DNA from: Rhodospirillaceae bacterium
GTDB lineage: Bacteria > Pseudomonadota > Alphaproteobacteria > SP197
NCBI GenBank assembly: GCA_018700655.1
Contig: JABIUG010000317.1
Location: 1 to 6,790, forward strand
DNA length: 6,790 nt
Direction of reading: 5' to 3'
This document shows, piece by piece, positions 1 through 5,856 of this stretch (position 1 is its first letter; the number at the start of each line of letters is the position of its first letter). The notes below the pieces were generated by a model. The model ran no database searches, had not been told where the DNA came from, and worked only from the letters and a program-made list of their open reading frames with translations. A program made the position numbers and the translations under genes.

Positions 1-88
1 CCGACAGTCCTGGCGGCGTAACGAAAGTGATGAGGAACCCGATCAGCAGGACCGGACAGTAGCTTAAATTACCGCCAGACCTGTCCAA
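1..88 (-). CDS. Possible start of a membrane protein gene, truncated by the left edge
   Basis: Past the end of the FecR gene, one minus-strand frame stays open to the window edge. It reads a hydrophobic stretch (CPVLLIGFLITFV, then TPPGLS) that looks like a signal anchor or first membrane helix. No ATG is available. A TTG at 88-86 would overlap the end of the FecR frame by 25 bases, but it has no clear ribosome binding site, and the true start could lie outside the window. From memory, FecR-domain genes in alphaproteobacteria often sit next to CHASE2-domain adenylate cyclases, whose N-terminus is also a membrane helix. That is context only, because too little protein is visible to assign a family. 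Confidence 0.22.
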   Translation of the reverse strand, partial: MDRSGGNLSYCPVLLIGFLITFVTPPGLS

Positions 89-771
89 CCAATGGGGAGT
101 AGCTCAAACTCCGTGGCGTCAACCGTCGTGGCTGTAACCGAGAAGTCGTCTGAGACGATGACCGCGTCACCACTTTGCGCAAGTGTTGTGGAGCTACCGT
201 CTGGACTAAGGACGTTCACAGTACCTGTCGTTCCGTCTGGTGAGATTGTGAGCGAAACCTGCTGGCCATCCTGACTGAAGCTGCTGAATGTATAGGAATT
301 ATCGGCGTTCCGGGTCACCGTATATCCCGTATCGATCAGGACCGTCGTGCCGCGAATCCCGATGGTCGATACTGGCGTCGTTACCGTCATGTCGCCGGTC
401 TGAACAATGTCGCCCAAGACCAGGCCCATGAGCCCGCCGGCGAGGTCGAACAAGGCCGACCTATCCTGCCCCGCGGGATCTTATACCAGTTCGTCGATCG
501 TCAGTGCGGATTCCGCACCCAGGCTCAAGATCGTCCGATCGATAAAGGTGAGAACCGCTTCACCGCCAGGGCCAACGTAGACTGTATCTTGCTGGAAAAT
601 CGCCGTACCCACCGCCAACGCCACTTCGGTTCCGTCGGAACGGGTCACATAATTTTCGCCGGTGTTCAGGGTGACGTCACCCACGGGCTCGCTCTGTGCC
701 GCCGCGTCGCCGACAGCACCGAGGGTCAGGACCAAAACCAGCAAAGTTCCGAAAATCTGGATTGTTTTCAC
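64..771 (-). pseudogene. FecR-domain secreted protein, interrupted by an in-frame stop codon
   Basis: The upstream half (771-481) starts at GTG 771, four bases after GAGGG at 780-776. It encodes a signal peptide (hydrophobic core LLVLVLTLGAVG, cleavage near DAAAQ) and the beginning of a FecR domain (VGDVTLNTGENYV, then TFIDRTILSLGAESALTIDELV). A TAA at 483-481 follows. Beyond it the same frame continues without a shift as DPAGQDRSALFDLAGGLMG and then the family hallmark TPVSTIGIRGTT, ending at TAA 66-64. Repairing one base would give a 235-residue protein with LVYDP at the junction, which fits the family. FecR-like domains of this periplasmic type are thought to take part in envelope sensing or binding, and no substrate is evident here. 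An ATG at 831 would add 20 residues, but GTG 771 gives a proper signal peptide. The halves could be annotated as ORFs 481-771 and 64-453 (TTG start). A recent nonsense mutation or a sequencing error is likely. Confidence 0.82.
481..483 (-). other. In-frame TAA splitting the FecR gene
   Basis: The minus strand reads GAA CTG GTA TAA GAT CCC, that is E L V stop D P. The stop sits where related proteins, as I remember the family, carry Y in LVYDP. TAA differs from both tyrosine codons (TAT, TAC) only in the third base, which is position 481 here. Both flanks stay in the same frame, so a single substitution accounts for the break. Confidence 0.85.
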
Positions 772-813
772 GTTTCCCTCGAATTTGTCAGCAACCAACC
801 GCAAGCGCCCGGT

Positions 814-847
814 ACCATAATGGTTACACAACCAGTGTAAGCTTACA
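814..847 (-). promoter_or_regulatory. Putative promoter with overlapping inverted repeats upstream of the FecR gene
   Basis: This AT-richer patch lies between the DUF192 and FecR genes. On the minus strand, CTTACA (841-836) and TATGGT (819-814) are 16 bases apart, each matching four of six bases of a sigma70 promoter. The same patch holds a perfect 12-base palindrome TGTAAGCTTACA (836-847), an inverted repeat TTACAC/GTGTAA with a 5-base spacer (824-829 and 835-840), and ACCAT-A-ATGGT (814-824). The repeats overlap both promoter boxes, as operators often do. The regulator is unknown and the promoter match is weak. Confidence 0.33.
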
Positions 848-860
848 TTCCGGCTCCCAA

Positions 861-1391
861 TCAGGGGCTAAAGGCGCGGTGTCTGATCCGATCTCCGAGC
901 GCTAGAGCTAGATCTTCAGCAGTACCGCCCAGAAGCTCGAGAACCGCAGAGGCCGGGACTCCCGAGGGGATCGGCGTTTCGTCCAGCGGCACTGCGTCAG
1001 GCGCAATACGCACGATCTCACCTTTGCTGTTGAGGAAGATCAGGTCGAGCGAAAGCAGTGTGTTTCTCATCCAGAAGCTGCGTGGCGCTTCGCGATCAAA
1101 CAGAAACAGCATGCCTTCGAACCGCCCCATTTCCTCGCGGAACATCAAGCCCTGTGCACGCTGCTGGGGGGTCACCGCCAGTTCAACCTCGAAGCGGTAG
1201 GTCTGGCCTTGAGACGTTTCGATGTTTAGATGATCGCGGACAAACTTGATGGTGGCCTCGGCCGGCGCAGCAACCGACCACCAGCAGGCGAACAGGAACA
1301 CTGCGGGCGCGATGAAACGTTTCGTGAAAGACCATGATGACGCGCAGGTTCCTGTGCGAAAGGGTTTGCGCTGGAATGCGGCATTCATCAT
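861..1391 (-). CDS. DUF192 family secreted protein
   Basis: The product is 176 residues from ATG 1391. Residues 60-172 form a clear DUF192 domain: QRAQGLMFREEM, GMLFLF, RSFWMRNTLLSLDLIFL, then VPLDETPIPSGVPASAVLEL and a closing GDRIRHR. The family is small, widespread and mostly exported, and its biochemical role is not settled. A signal peptide is visible (KRF, then FIAPAVFLFACWWSVAA, cleavage after AEA near residue 46). The start is uncertain. ATG 1391 or 1388 keeps the basic residues before the hydrophobic core but overlaps the divergent plus-strand gene by about 80 bases and has no good ribosome binding site. GTG 1301 avoids the overlap (146 residues) but leaves a signal peptide without basic residues. 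The frame is also open to ATG 1484, which only adds low-complexity antisense sequence. The FecR gene follows 89 bases downstream on the same strand. Family assignment is firm; the start is not. Confidence 0.88.
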   Translation of the reverse strand: MMNAAFQRKPFRTGTCASSWSFTKRFIAPAVFLFACWWSVAAPAEATIKFVRDHLNIETSQGQTYRFEVELAVTPQQRAQGLMFREEMGRFEGMLFLFDREAPRSFWMRNTLLSLDLIFLNSKGEIVRIAPDAVPLDETPIPSGVPASAVLELLGGTAEDLALALGDRIRHRAFSP

Positions 1392-1782
1392 TGGTGTTTC
1401 CGGTGCCATGGCTATCATTGCGGGCAGCACCTTACCGCAGCTGACAATCCCCGAAAATACATCCGCGCCCCTGCGCAACTTCAAGGCGTTGCTCGCCCTG
1501 CAATTCGGTGCAGACGCGATGATTTCGATCCTTGCACTGCTTGCGATCGCTTTCCGCCTTTTCGGCCGCTACCGCTGGATCATTCAGTATGCGCTGATGG
1601 TCGTCATCTTCCTTGCGGCCGTGCGGCCCCATCAGTTGACCGACCTTGTCGATGTCGAGAGCAACGAGGCGATCGATACCGAGGAACTGCTCAACGATCT
1701 GGTCCAGGTTGTTTATGAGATCATCGAAGGTGCTCCAGGCGAGGGAGGGGCCGGCGAAGATAGCGCCCCGGCGACCACATGA
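1312..1782 (+). CDS. Small membrane protein of unknown function, about three helices
   Basis: The product is 156 residues and belongs to no family I recognise. It has a charged N-terminus (MKRFVKDHDD, then VRKGLRW) and hydrophobic segments at about 22-44 (NAAFIIGVSGAMAIIAG), 60-81 (MISILALLAIAF) and 89-104 (IIQYALMVVIFLAAV). The short loop FGRYR lies between the last two. An acidic cytoplasm- or periplasm-facing tail of about 50 residues ends in a Gly/Glu-rich, probably disordered stretch (EGAPGEGGAGEDSAPATT). Codon use is like that of the mrp genes, so I take it as real. Start ATG 1312 is chosen because it precedes the whole first helix. The ribosome binding site is poor. ATG 1408 would cut into the first helix, and frames extending back to 1246 run over the DUF192 gene. 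It lies 172 bases upstream of mrpE on the same strand, which permits but does not show a link to the antiporter. Confidence 0.72.
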   Translation: MKRFVKDHDDAQVPVRKGLRWNAAFIIGVSGAMAIIAGSTLPQLTIPENTSAPLRNFKALLALQFGADAMISILALLAIAFRLFGRYRWIIQYALMVVIFLAAVRPHQLTDLVDVESNEAIDTEELLNDLVQVVYEIIEGAPGEGGAGEDSAPATT

Positions 1783-1791
1783 GCGCTGTTT

Positions 1792-1808
1792 CCGGGTTTC
1801 TGCCCCGG
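1792..1808 (+). repeat. Stem-loop just after the orphan membrane protein gene
   Basis: CCGGG (1792-1796) and CCCGG (1804-1808) can pair around a 7-base loop, starting 10 bases after the stop codon of the upstream gene. The position suits a transcript end. No run of T follows, so this is at best an incomplete terminator or a transcript-stabilising hairpin. Confidence 0.4.
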
Positions 1809-1846
1809 CTTGGCCAGGACTTGATCCATAAGAATCCCACCACGGC

Positions 1847-1867
1847 CCGGGCGTAAGCCTTGCCCGG
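1847..1867 (+). repeat. GC-rich stem-loop in the gap before mrpE
   Basis: CCGGGC (1847-1852) and GCCCGG (1862-1867) form a 6-bp stem with a 9-base loop. GCCCGGGC at 1845-1852 is itself a palindrome. No T run follows on either strand. It could be a remnant of a dispersed palindromic repeat or a weak terminator for the gene ending at 1782. It also overlaps the proposed -35 box of the mrp promoter. Confidence 0.4.
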
Positions 1868-1889
1868 ACCAAACCCGTTGGCATATTCT
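1860..1889 (+). promoter_or_regulatory. Putative sigma70-like promoter of the mrp operon
   Basis: TTGCCC (1860-1865) and TATTCT (1884-1889) are separated by 18 bases, each matching four of six consensus bases. A transcript from here would start near 1896 and carry a leader of about 60 bases before mrpE. This is the best match I see in the 172-base gap between the orphan membrane gene and mrpE. Such weak matches arise by chance in a sequence this long. Confidence 0.3.
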
Positions 1890-1893
1890 ACCC

Positions 1894-1915
1894 TGATGGC
1901 GCGAGCGCCACATCA
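1894..1915 (+). promoter_or_regulatory. Hairpin in the mrpE leader
   Basis: TGAT plus GGCG (1894-1901) pair with CGCC (1906-1909) and ATCA (1912-1915), around the tetraloop CGAG and with a two-base bulge. It lies 40 bases before the mrpE start, so it would be near the 5' end of a transcript from the proposed promoter and could affect message stability. It leaves the ribosome binding site free. Confidence 0.38.
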
Positions 1916-1943
1916 CGGTCCAGCCACGCAACGATGGAACGAT

Positions 1944-1949
1944 AGGGAG
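1944..1949 (+). promoter_or_regulatory. Ribosome binding site of mrpE
   Basis: AGGGAG lies five bases before ATG 1955. It is the clearest ribosome binding site in the window and supports this start for the first gene of the operon. Later genes in the operon overlap or abut and appear to rely on coupled translation. Confidence 0.7.
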
Positions 1950-1954
1950 ACGCC

Positions 1955-2437
1955 ATGTTTTCGGCGCGGACATTCAGTCTGTTTGCCATTTTGTTCGGCA
2001 CCTGGCTCTTGTTGTCGGGACACTGGGACCCGCTCCTGGTGACCTCTGGCGCGATATCGAGCCTGCTTGTGGTTGTCATCGCACACCGGATGGATATCAC
2101 CGACGGTGAAGGGCACCCGATTCAACTGGCCTGGCGCTTCCTGCTCTATATTCCCTGGCTCGCCTGGCAGATTGTCCTTTCGAACCTGACGGTGGCGCGT
2201 ATCATCCTTTCGCCGCGCATGAAGCTAGATGCCGGTTGCGATTGGGTCGATGCGAGCCAAAAAACGACCGTCGGACTTGTTGCCTACGCCAACTCAATCA
2301 CACTCACGCCCGGTACGGTCTCTCTGTCGGTGCATCCTGGGAGGATCCACGTTCATGCTTTGTCACGGGCCGGTCTTGAAGAGCTCAAGCGGGGCAATAT
2401 GGACCGTCGCGTTCGTGCCATCGAGGGTAAGGACTGA
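1955..2437 (+). CDS. mrpE: Na+/H+ antiporter subunit E (MrpE/MnhE)
   Basis: The product is 160 residues, the usual MrpE length. It is the first gene of the antiporter operon. The N-terminus holds two hydrophobic segments (about 6-22 and 27-45) and a third follows at 58-75 (LAWRFLLYIPWLAWQIVLSN). Next comes the conserved soluble region of the MNHE family: LSPRMKLDAG, then YANSITLTPGTVSLSV (about residues 111-126) and a Glu/Arg-rich C-terminus. In the complex MrpE is a small peripheral membrane subunit that is needed for full antiport and assembly. It does not itself contain the NuoL-type ion channel. The T-P pair here (118-119) lies in the most conserved motif of the family. The stop codon directly abuts the mrpF start (TGAATG). 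Confidence 0.95.
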   Translation: MFSARTFSLFAILFGTWLLLSGHWDPLLVTSGAISSLLVVVIAHRMDITDGEGHPIQLAWRFLLYIPWLAWQIVLSNLTVARIILSPRMKLDAGCDWVDASQKTTVGLVAYANSITLTPGTVSLSVHPGRIHVHALSRAGLEELKRGNMDRRVRAIEGKD

Positions 2438-2698
2438 ATGTTCGACGTAGCCACCCTGCTTCTCGTCATTGCGATGGCTCTGACGTTGGTTCGCGCAGTC
2501 CGCGGGCCGACCCCGTATGACCGCATTCTGGCAGTCAATGTGCACGGCACCATGACGGTATTGCTGATCGCCCTGGCCGGTTTCCTGACCGGCCGGCCGG
2601 ATTTTCTCGATCTTTCGCTGACCTATGCCCTGCTTAACTTCGTCGGGACCCTGGCGGCGCTGAAGTTCTTCAAGTTCGGTCATCTGGGCGAAGAATGA
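2438..2698 (+). CDS. mrpF: Cation/H+ antiporter subunit F (MrpF/MnhF)
   Basis: The product is an 86-residue membrane protein with three predicted helices (about 3-20, 34-54 and 58-78). The family hallmark GPTPYDR lies at residues 23-29, at the end of the first helix. The helix-rich LSLTYALLNFVGTLAALKF follows. The length is normal for MrpF. This small subunit packs with MrpE, MrpG and the MrpA C-terminal part on one side of the antiporter complex. It starts on the base after the mrpE stop and ends in an ATGA overlap with mrpG, so its expression should be tied to both. Confidence 0.95.
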   Translation: MFDVATLLLVIAMALTLVRAVRGPTPYDRILAVNVHGTMTVLLIALAGFLTGRPDFLDLSLTYALLNFVGTLAALKFFKFGHLGEE

Positions 2699-3051
2699 TG
2701 GAACAGGCAATCGACATCGCAAGCTGGGTCCTGCTGATCAGCGGCAGCTTGATCATGATCATCAGCGCAATCGGCATCATAAGGCTGCCGGATCTTTTCA
2801 CCCGCCTCCATGGTGCCGGCCTGGCCGATACCGGTGGCGCTTCCCTGCTCCTGCTGGGCATGGCACTGCAGACCGATTTCGATCTGAATACGGTCAAGCT
2901 GGGCATGATCGCCATCATCCTTTACCTGACCGCCCCGACAGCCAGCCATGCCGTGGCACATTCGGCCCTGATAGGTGGACTGTCGCCGGAAAATCCGGAG
3001 GAGAACCAGAGCACCGATGAAGCCGGTGAACAGGACGGGGAGAAGTCCTGA
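2695..3051 (+). CDS. mrpG: Monovalent cation/H+ antiporter subunit G (MrpG/MnhG)
   Basis: The product is 118 residues with three predicted helices (about 8-30, 43-62 and 68-86). The family signature IGIIRLPDLFTRLHGAG spans residues 26-42, followed by DTGGASLLLLG and LTAPTASHAVAHSA. It is a small structural subunit of the Mrp complex, next to MrpF. The C-terminal 20 or so residues are a very acidic tail (PENPEENQSTDEAGEQDGEK) that is probably disordered and varies in the family. The start codon overlaps the mrpF stop by four bases. A second ATG at 2698 is equally possible and would remove one residue. It shares one base with the next gene (TGATG). Confidence 0.95.
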   Translation: MMEQAIDIASWVLLISGSLIMIISAIGIIRLPDLFTRLHGAGLADTGGASLLLLGMALQTDFDLNTVKLGMIAIILYLTAPTASHAVAHSALIGGLSPENPEENQSTDEAGEQDGEKS

Positions 3052-3593
3052 TGGAAAAACTCCACGTCGTTATCCTGTTGATGCTGATGATCTCGCTGGC
3101 CCTGACCGTGGTCAGGCTCAGGAGTTTGCTTGCCATTGCAATCCTGTCGGGCGTCTACAGTCTCATCCTGGCAGTGGCATTTACCCTGTTGGACGCAGTC
3201 GACGTCGCCTTCACAGAAGCTGCGGTGGGCGCTGGCATCACCCTCACTCTCATGCTTGCGGCACTCTCTCTCACGACCCGAAGCTCCACCAAAGGCAGTG
3301 GTTCGGCGGCACAGCGTTCCGTCGCCATAGTGGTGTGTTTGATGACGGGCGCAGCCCTGGCCTATGCCTCTCTGGAAATGCCTGCGGTGGGTGATTTTGC
3401 CGCTCCGATCCATGGCCACGTTGCAAACCGCTACATTGCAGAAGGCCCATTAATGACCGGCGTACCGAATATCGTTACCGACATTCTGGCGAGCTACCGG
3501 GGTTACGACACCCTGGGCGAAGTCACGGTCATCTTCACTGCGGGAATTGCCGTCATGGCACTGCTCTGGCGTTGGCGGAGCGATGGTAAATGA
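3051..3593 (+). CDS. MrpA C-terminal-type subunit (DUF4040/MbhD plus MbhE-like)
   Basis: The product is 180 residues and corresponds to the C-terminal part of the large MrpA subunit, carried here as its own gene. Residues 1-72 match the DUF4040/MbhD family: RSLLAIAILSGVYSLILA, then DVAFTEAAVGAGITL with Glu56. Residues 90-178 match MbhE: a helix near 90-105, then GVPNIVTDILASYRGYDTLGEVTV with Glu157, and a last helix (IFTAGIAVMALLW). In Bacillus MrpA and in Pyrococcus Mbh/Mrp the equivalent acidic residues lie in membrane helices and are implicated in ion transfer, so both being present suggests an active complex. MbhD and MbhE are separate genes in Pyrococcus and fused here. It may be annotated as subunit B or as a DUF4040 protein. 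It overlaps mrpG by one base and mrpB by four (ATGA). Confidence 0.9.
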   Translation: MEKLHVVILLMLMISLALTVVRLRSLLAIAILSGVYSLILAVAFTLLDAVDVAFTEAAVGAGITLTLMLAALSLTTRSSTKGSGSAAQRSVAIVVCLMTGAALAYASLEMPAVGDFAAPIHGHVANRYIAEGPLMTGVPNIVTDILASYRGYDTLGEVTVIFTAGIAVMALLWRWRSDGK

Positions 3594-4012
3594 GTGAACA
3601 TCTGATCGTCCGCGTCATCGTCAAGCTGCTGGTGCCGTTCATCCTTCTGTTCGCGCTTTATGTGCAAATGCATGGCGATTACGGGCCCGGAGGCGGTTTC
3701 CAGGCCGGAGTCATTTTTGCGACCGGTTTTATCGTCTACTCGATCGCCTTTGGCGCACGTCAAACGATACGCGTCCTGCCACTCAGCGTGGTGACCGCGA
3801 TGGTCTCCCTGGGTGTCGTGCTCTACGCACTTGTCGGTTTCGTCACCGTAGGTGCGGGCGGCAATTTTCTGGATTACGGAGTGCTCGACAGCCATGACCC
3901 GGTTCATGGCCAGCACCTTGGCATCCTCCTTATTGAACTGGGCGTCGGCATTTCGGTCGCGGGTGTATTGACGGCGATCTTTTTCACCTTTGCGGAGCGT
4001 CGACAGAAATGA
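3590..4012 (+). CDS. mrpB: Na+/H+ antiporter subunit B (MrpB/MnhB)
   Basis: The product is a 140-residue membrane protein with about four helices (10-26, 38-54, 62-85 and 112-134). The MnhB family hallmark GDYGPGGGFQAG lies at residues 29-40, between the first two helices. A Gly/Asp-rich loop follows (VGAGGNFLDYGVLDSHDPVHGQH), then the last helix. The length is normal for MrpB. In known Mrp structures this subunit sits between the MrpA C-terminal part and MrpC, which fits its place here. It is coupled to both neighbours by ATGA overlaps (3590 and 4009). Confidence 0.95.
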   Translation: MSEHLIVRVIVKLLVPFILLFALYVQMHGDYGPGGGFQAGVIFATGFIVYSIAFGARQTIRVLPLSVVTAMVSLGVVLYALVGFVTVGAGGNFLDYGVLDSHDPVHGQHLGILLIELGVGISVAGVLTAIFFTFAERRQK

Positions 4013-4374
4013 CGGCCTTCGTCACTCTGCTTTCCGATCACGCCATCCAGTGGGGCGCGATCACCCTGCTGATGATCGGGCTTTACATTGTCCTCACACG
4101 CGGGAATCTGATCAAGAAGGTCGTTGGTCTCAACATCTTCCAGACCGCCGTGTTTCTGCTCTATATCTCGATGGGTTACGTTGAAGGGGGTACCGCGCCC
4201 ATCGTGTTGCTGGGTGCCGAACGTTACTCCAACCCCCTGCCCCATGTGCTGATTCTGACCGCCATTGTCGTCTCGGTCGCCACTACCTCTCTTGCCCTGG
4301 CGCTGATCGTGCGCATTCACGAGGGTTATGGATCGATCGAGGAAGACGAAATCCTCGAACGCGACGACGGCTGA
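4009..4374 (+). CDS. mrpC: Cation/H+ antiporter subunit C (MrpC/MnhC, NuoK-like)
   Basis: The product is 121 residues with three helices (about 12-28, 37-57 and 78-102). It belongs to the MnhC family, which is homologous to NuoK of respiratory complex I. Recognisable stretches are IGLYIVLTRGNLIKKVVGLNIFQTAVFLLYIS and NPLPHVLILTAIVVSVATTSLALALI, the second being the strongest MrpC/NuoK match. A charged tail follows (EGYGSIEEDEILERDDG). NuoK-type subunits contribute to the hydrophilic axis along which protons move in the membrane. MrpC lies next to MrpB and MrpD in the complex. Its stop is three bases before the mrpD start. Confidence 0.94.
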   Translation: MTAFVTLLSDHAIQWGAITLLMIGLYIVLTRGNLIKKVVGLNIFQTAVFLLYISMGYVEGGTAPIVLLGAERYSNPLPHVLILTAIVVSVATTSLALALIVRIHEGYGSIEEDEILERDDG

Positions 4375-4377
4375 CCG

Positions 4378-5856
4378 ATGGCTATCCTGCAACATCTGCC
4401 GGCGCTTCAAGTGACGGTTCCGCTTCTGGCCGCGCCACTCTGTGCCTTGATGTTTCGCCCCCGTATTGCGTGGTGTTTTGCGATCCTGACCACGTGGGCA
4501 ACGTTTGCCATTTCCGTCGCAATCATGGACCAGGTGCTCGAACACGGCGTCCTTGTCTATGACATGGGCGGCTGGGCGCCTCCCCTGGGCATCACCTATG
4601 TAATCGACCCGCTCAATGCCCTGCTGCTATTGCTGGTGTCGGGGATGGCTGCGATCATCATGCCTGCCGCGCGCCTTGGGATCGGCGTCGAAGTCGTGCC
4701 GCGGGCCCAGCGGTTGTTCTTTACCGTGGCCCTGCTGGCACTGACCGGCATGCTTGGCATCGTCATCACCGGCGATGCCTTCAACCTTTATGTCTTCCTG
4801 GAGATTTCATCGCTTGCAAGCTACGCGCTGGTGGCGATGGGGACCGACCGGCGGGCGGCCAAGGCCGCTTTCAATTATCTGATTCAGGGCACCATTGGTG
4901 CGACCTTCATCCTGATCGGCATAGGCCTGCTCTACATGATGACGGGCACGCTCAACATGGCCGATATGGCCGGCCGCCTGCGGGCCGTCCATGACACCGC
5001 ACCGATACAGGCGGCGCTTGCCTTCATTCTGGTTGGCGCCGGAATCAAGTTCGCCATGTTCCCGGCCCATGTCTGGATGCCCAACGCCTACACCTATGCG
5101 CCCTCGCTGGTTTCGGCCTTCTTTGGCGCGACCGCGACCAAGGTCGGCGCCTATACCCTGATCCGCTTCATCTACAATGTGTTTGGTGCCGAGTTCTCGT
5201 TTGAAACGATGTCGATCGGATGGGTGCTTGTGCCGCTCGGTCTTGCCGGAGCCTTTGTCGGGTCGCTCGTCGCCATCTGGCAGGACGACCTCAAACGCAT
5301 GCTGGCCTATTCCAGCGTCGCACAGGTCGGCTACATCGCTGCCGCAATCGGCTATGGCAATCACGACGGATTGGTCGCTGCCATTGTCCACGTCTTCAAT
5401 CATGGCCTGATGAAGGGCGCGCTGTTCCTTGTGATGGCCTGCGTCATCCTGCGCCTGGGCAAAGCCGACATGAATAGCTTCCGGGGATTGGGGAAACGCA
5501 TGCCCATCACCATGGGCTGTTTTGTCGTCGCCGGCCTGTCCATGATCGGCGTCCCGTTCACGGTGGGTTTCATCAGCAAGTGGTATCTCGTCCTGGGCGC
5601 CATGGAAGCCGATCTCTGGCCGGTTGCCGTGCTGATCGTGATGAGTTCGTTGCTGTCGATCATCTACATCTGGCGCGTCGTCGAAGTTGCCTATTTCTGT
5701 GATCCTCCCGATGACCTCCGGGTCTCGGAAGCGCCCGCCGAGTTGCTGGTGCCGACTGTGTTACTGACGGTGCTGTGTATCGCCTTCGGGGTTGCCACCA
5801 AGATCACGGTTGGCGTGGCTTCGCTGGCGGCCAGCCAGATCTGGGTGATGCCGTGA
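4378..5856 (+). CDS. mrpD: Na+/H+ antiporter subunit D (MrpD/MnhD)
   Basis: The product is 492 residues, the usual length, with about 14 helices of the proton-translocating NADH-quinone oxidoreductase (NuoL/M/N) superfamily. The expected charged residues inside the membrane are present. Glu142 lies in FLEISSLASYALVAMG, Lys224 in GIKFAMFPAHVWMPNAY, and Lys255 in ATKVGAYTLIRF. His338 and His342 lie in HVFNHGLMKGALF with Lys346, and Lys401 in GFISKWYLVLGAM. Glu142 and Lys224 fall at the positions of the essential Glu137 and Lys219 of Bacillus MrpD, with a constant offset of five. This subunit forms a proton channel. MrpD rather than a complex I subunit is indicated by the neighbouring MrpE, F, G, B and C genes. 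There is no strong ribosome binding site, which suggests coupling with mrpC three bases upstream. Confidence 0.94.
   Translation: MAILQHLPALQVTVPLLAAPLCALMFRPRIAWCFAILTTWATFAISVAIMDQVLEHGVLVYDMGGWAPPLGITYVIDPLNALLLLLVSGMAAIIMPAARLGIGVEVVPRAQRLFFTVALLALTGMLGIVITGDAFNLYVFLEISSLASYALVAMGTDRRAAKAAFNYLIQGTIGATFILIGIGLLYMMTGTLNMADMAGRLRAVHDTAPIQAALAFILVGAGIKFAMFPAHVWMPNAYTYAPSLVSAFFGATATKVGAYTLIRFIYNVFGAEFSFETMSIGWVLVPLGLAGAFVGSLVAIWQDDLKRMLAYSSVAQVGYIAAAIGYGNHDGLVAAIVHVFNHGLMKGALFLVMACVILRLGKADMNSFRGLGKRMPITMGCFVVAGLSMIGVPFTVGFISKWYLVLGAMEADLWPVAVLIVMSSLLSIIYIWRVVEVAYFCDPPDDLRVSEAPAELLVPTVLLTVLCIAFGVATKITVGVASLAASQIWVMP

Noticed and set aside
481..483. Programmed stop-codon readthrough or recoding at the FecR TAA
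   Set aside because: TAA is not used for selenocysteine, the following base is G rather than the C typical of leaky stops, and no stimulating structure is evident. Mutation or sequencing error is simpler.
798..816. Sigma54-like promoter on the minus strand (TGGTAC then CTTGCG)
   Set aside because: The GG and GC elements are 12 bases apart instead of the required 10.
1847..1867. Rho-independent terminator at the GC-rich stem before mrpE
   Set aside because: No T run follows on either strand, so I list it only as a stem-loop.
3904..4545. A long minus-strand open frame opposite mrpB, mrpC and mrpD
   Set aside because: It has low-complexity charged antisense composition, no signal or motif, and sits under three clear plus-strand genes.
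4807..5403. A 198-codon minus-strand open frame inside mrpD
   Set aside because: It is the antisense of conserved mrpD helices and shows no recognisable protein features.
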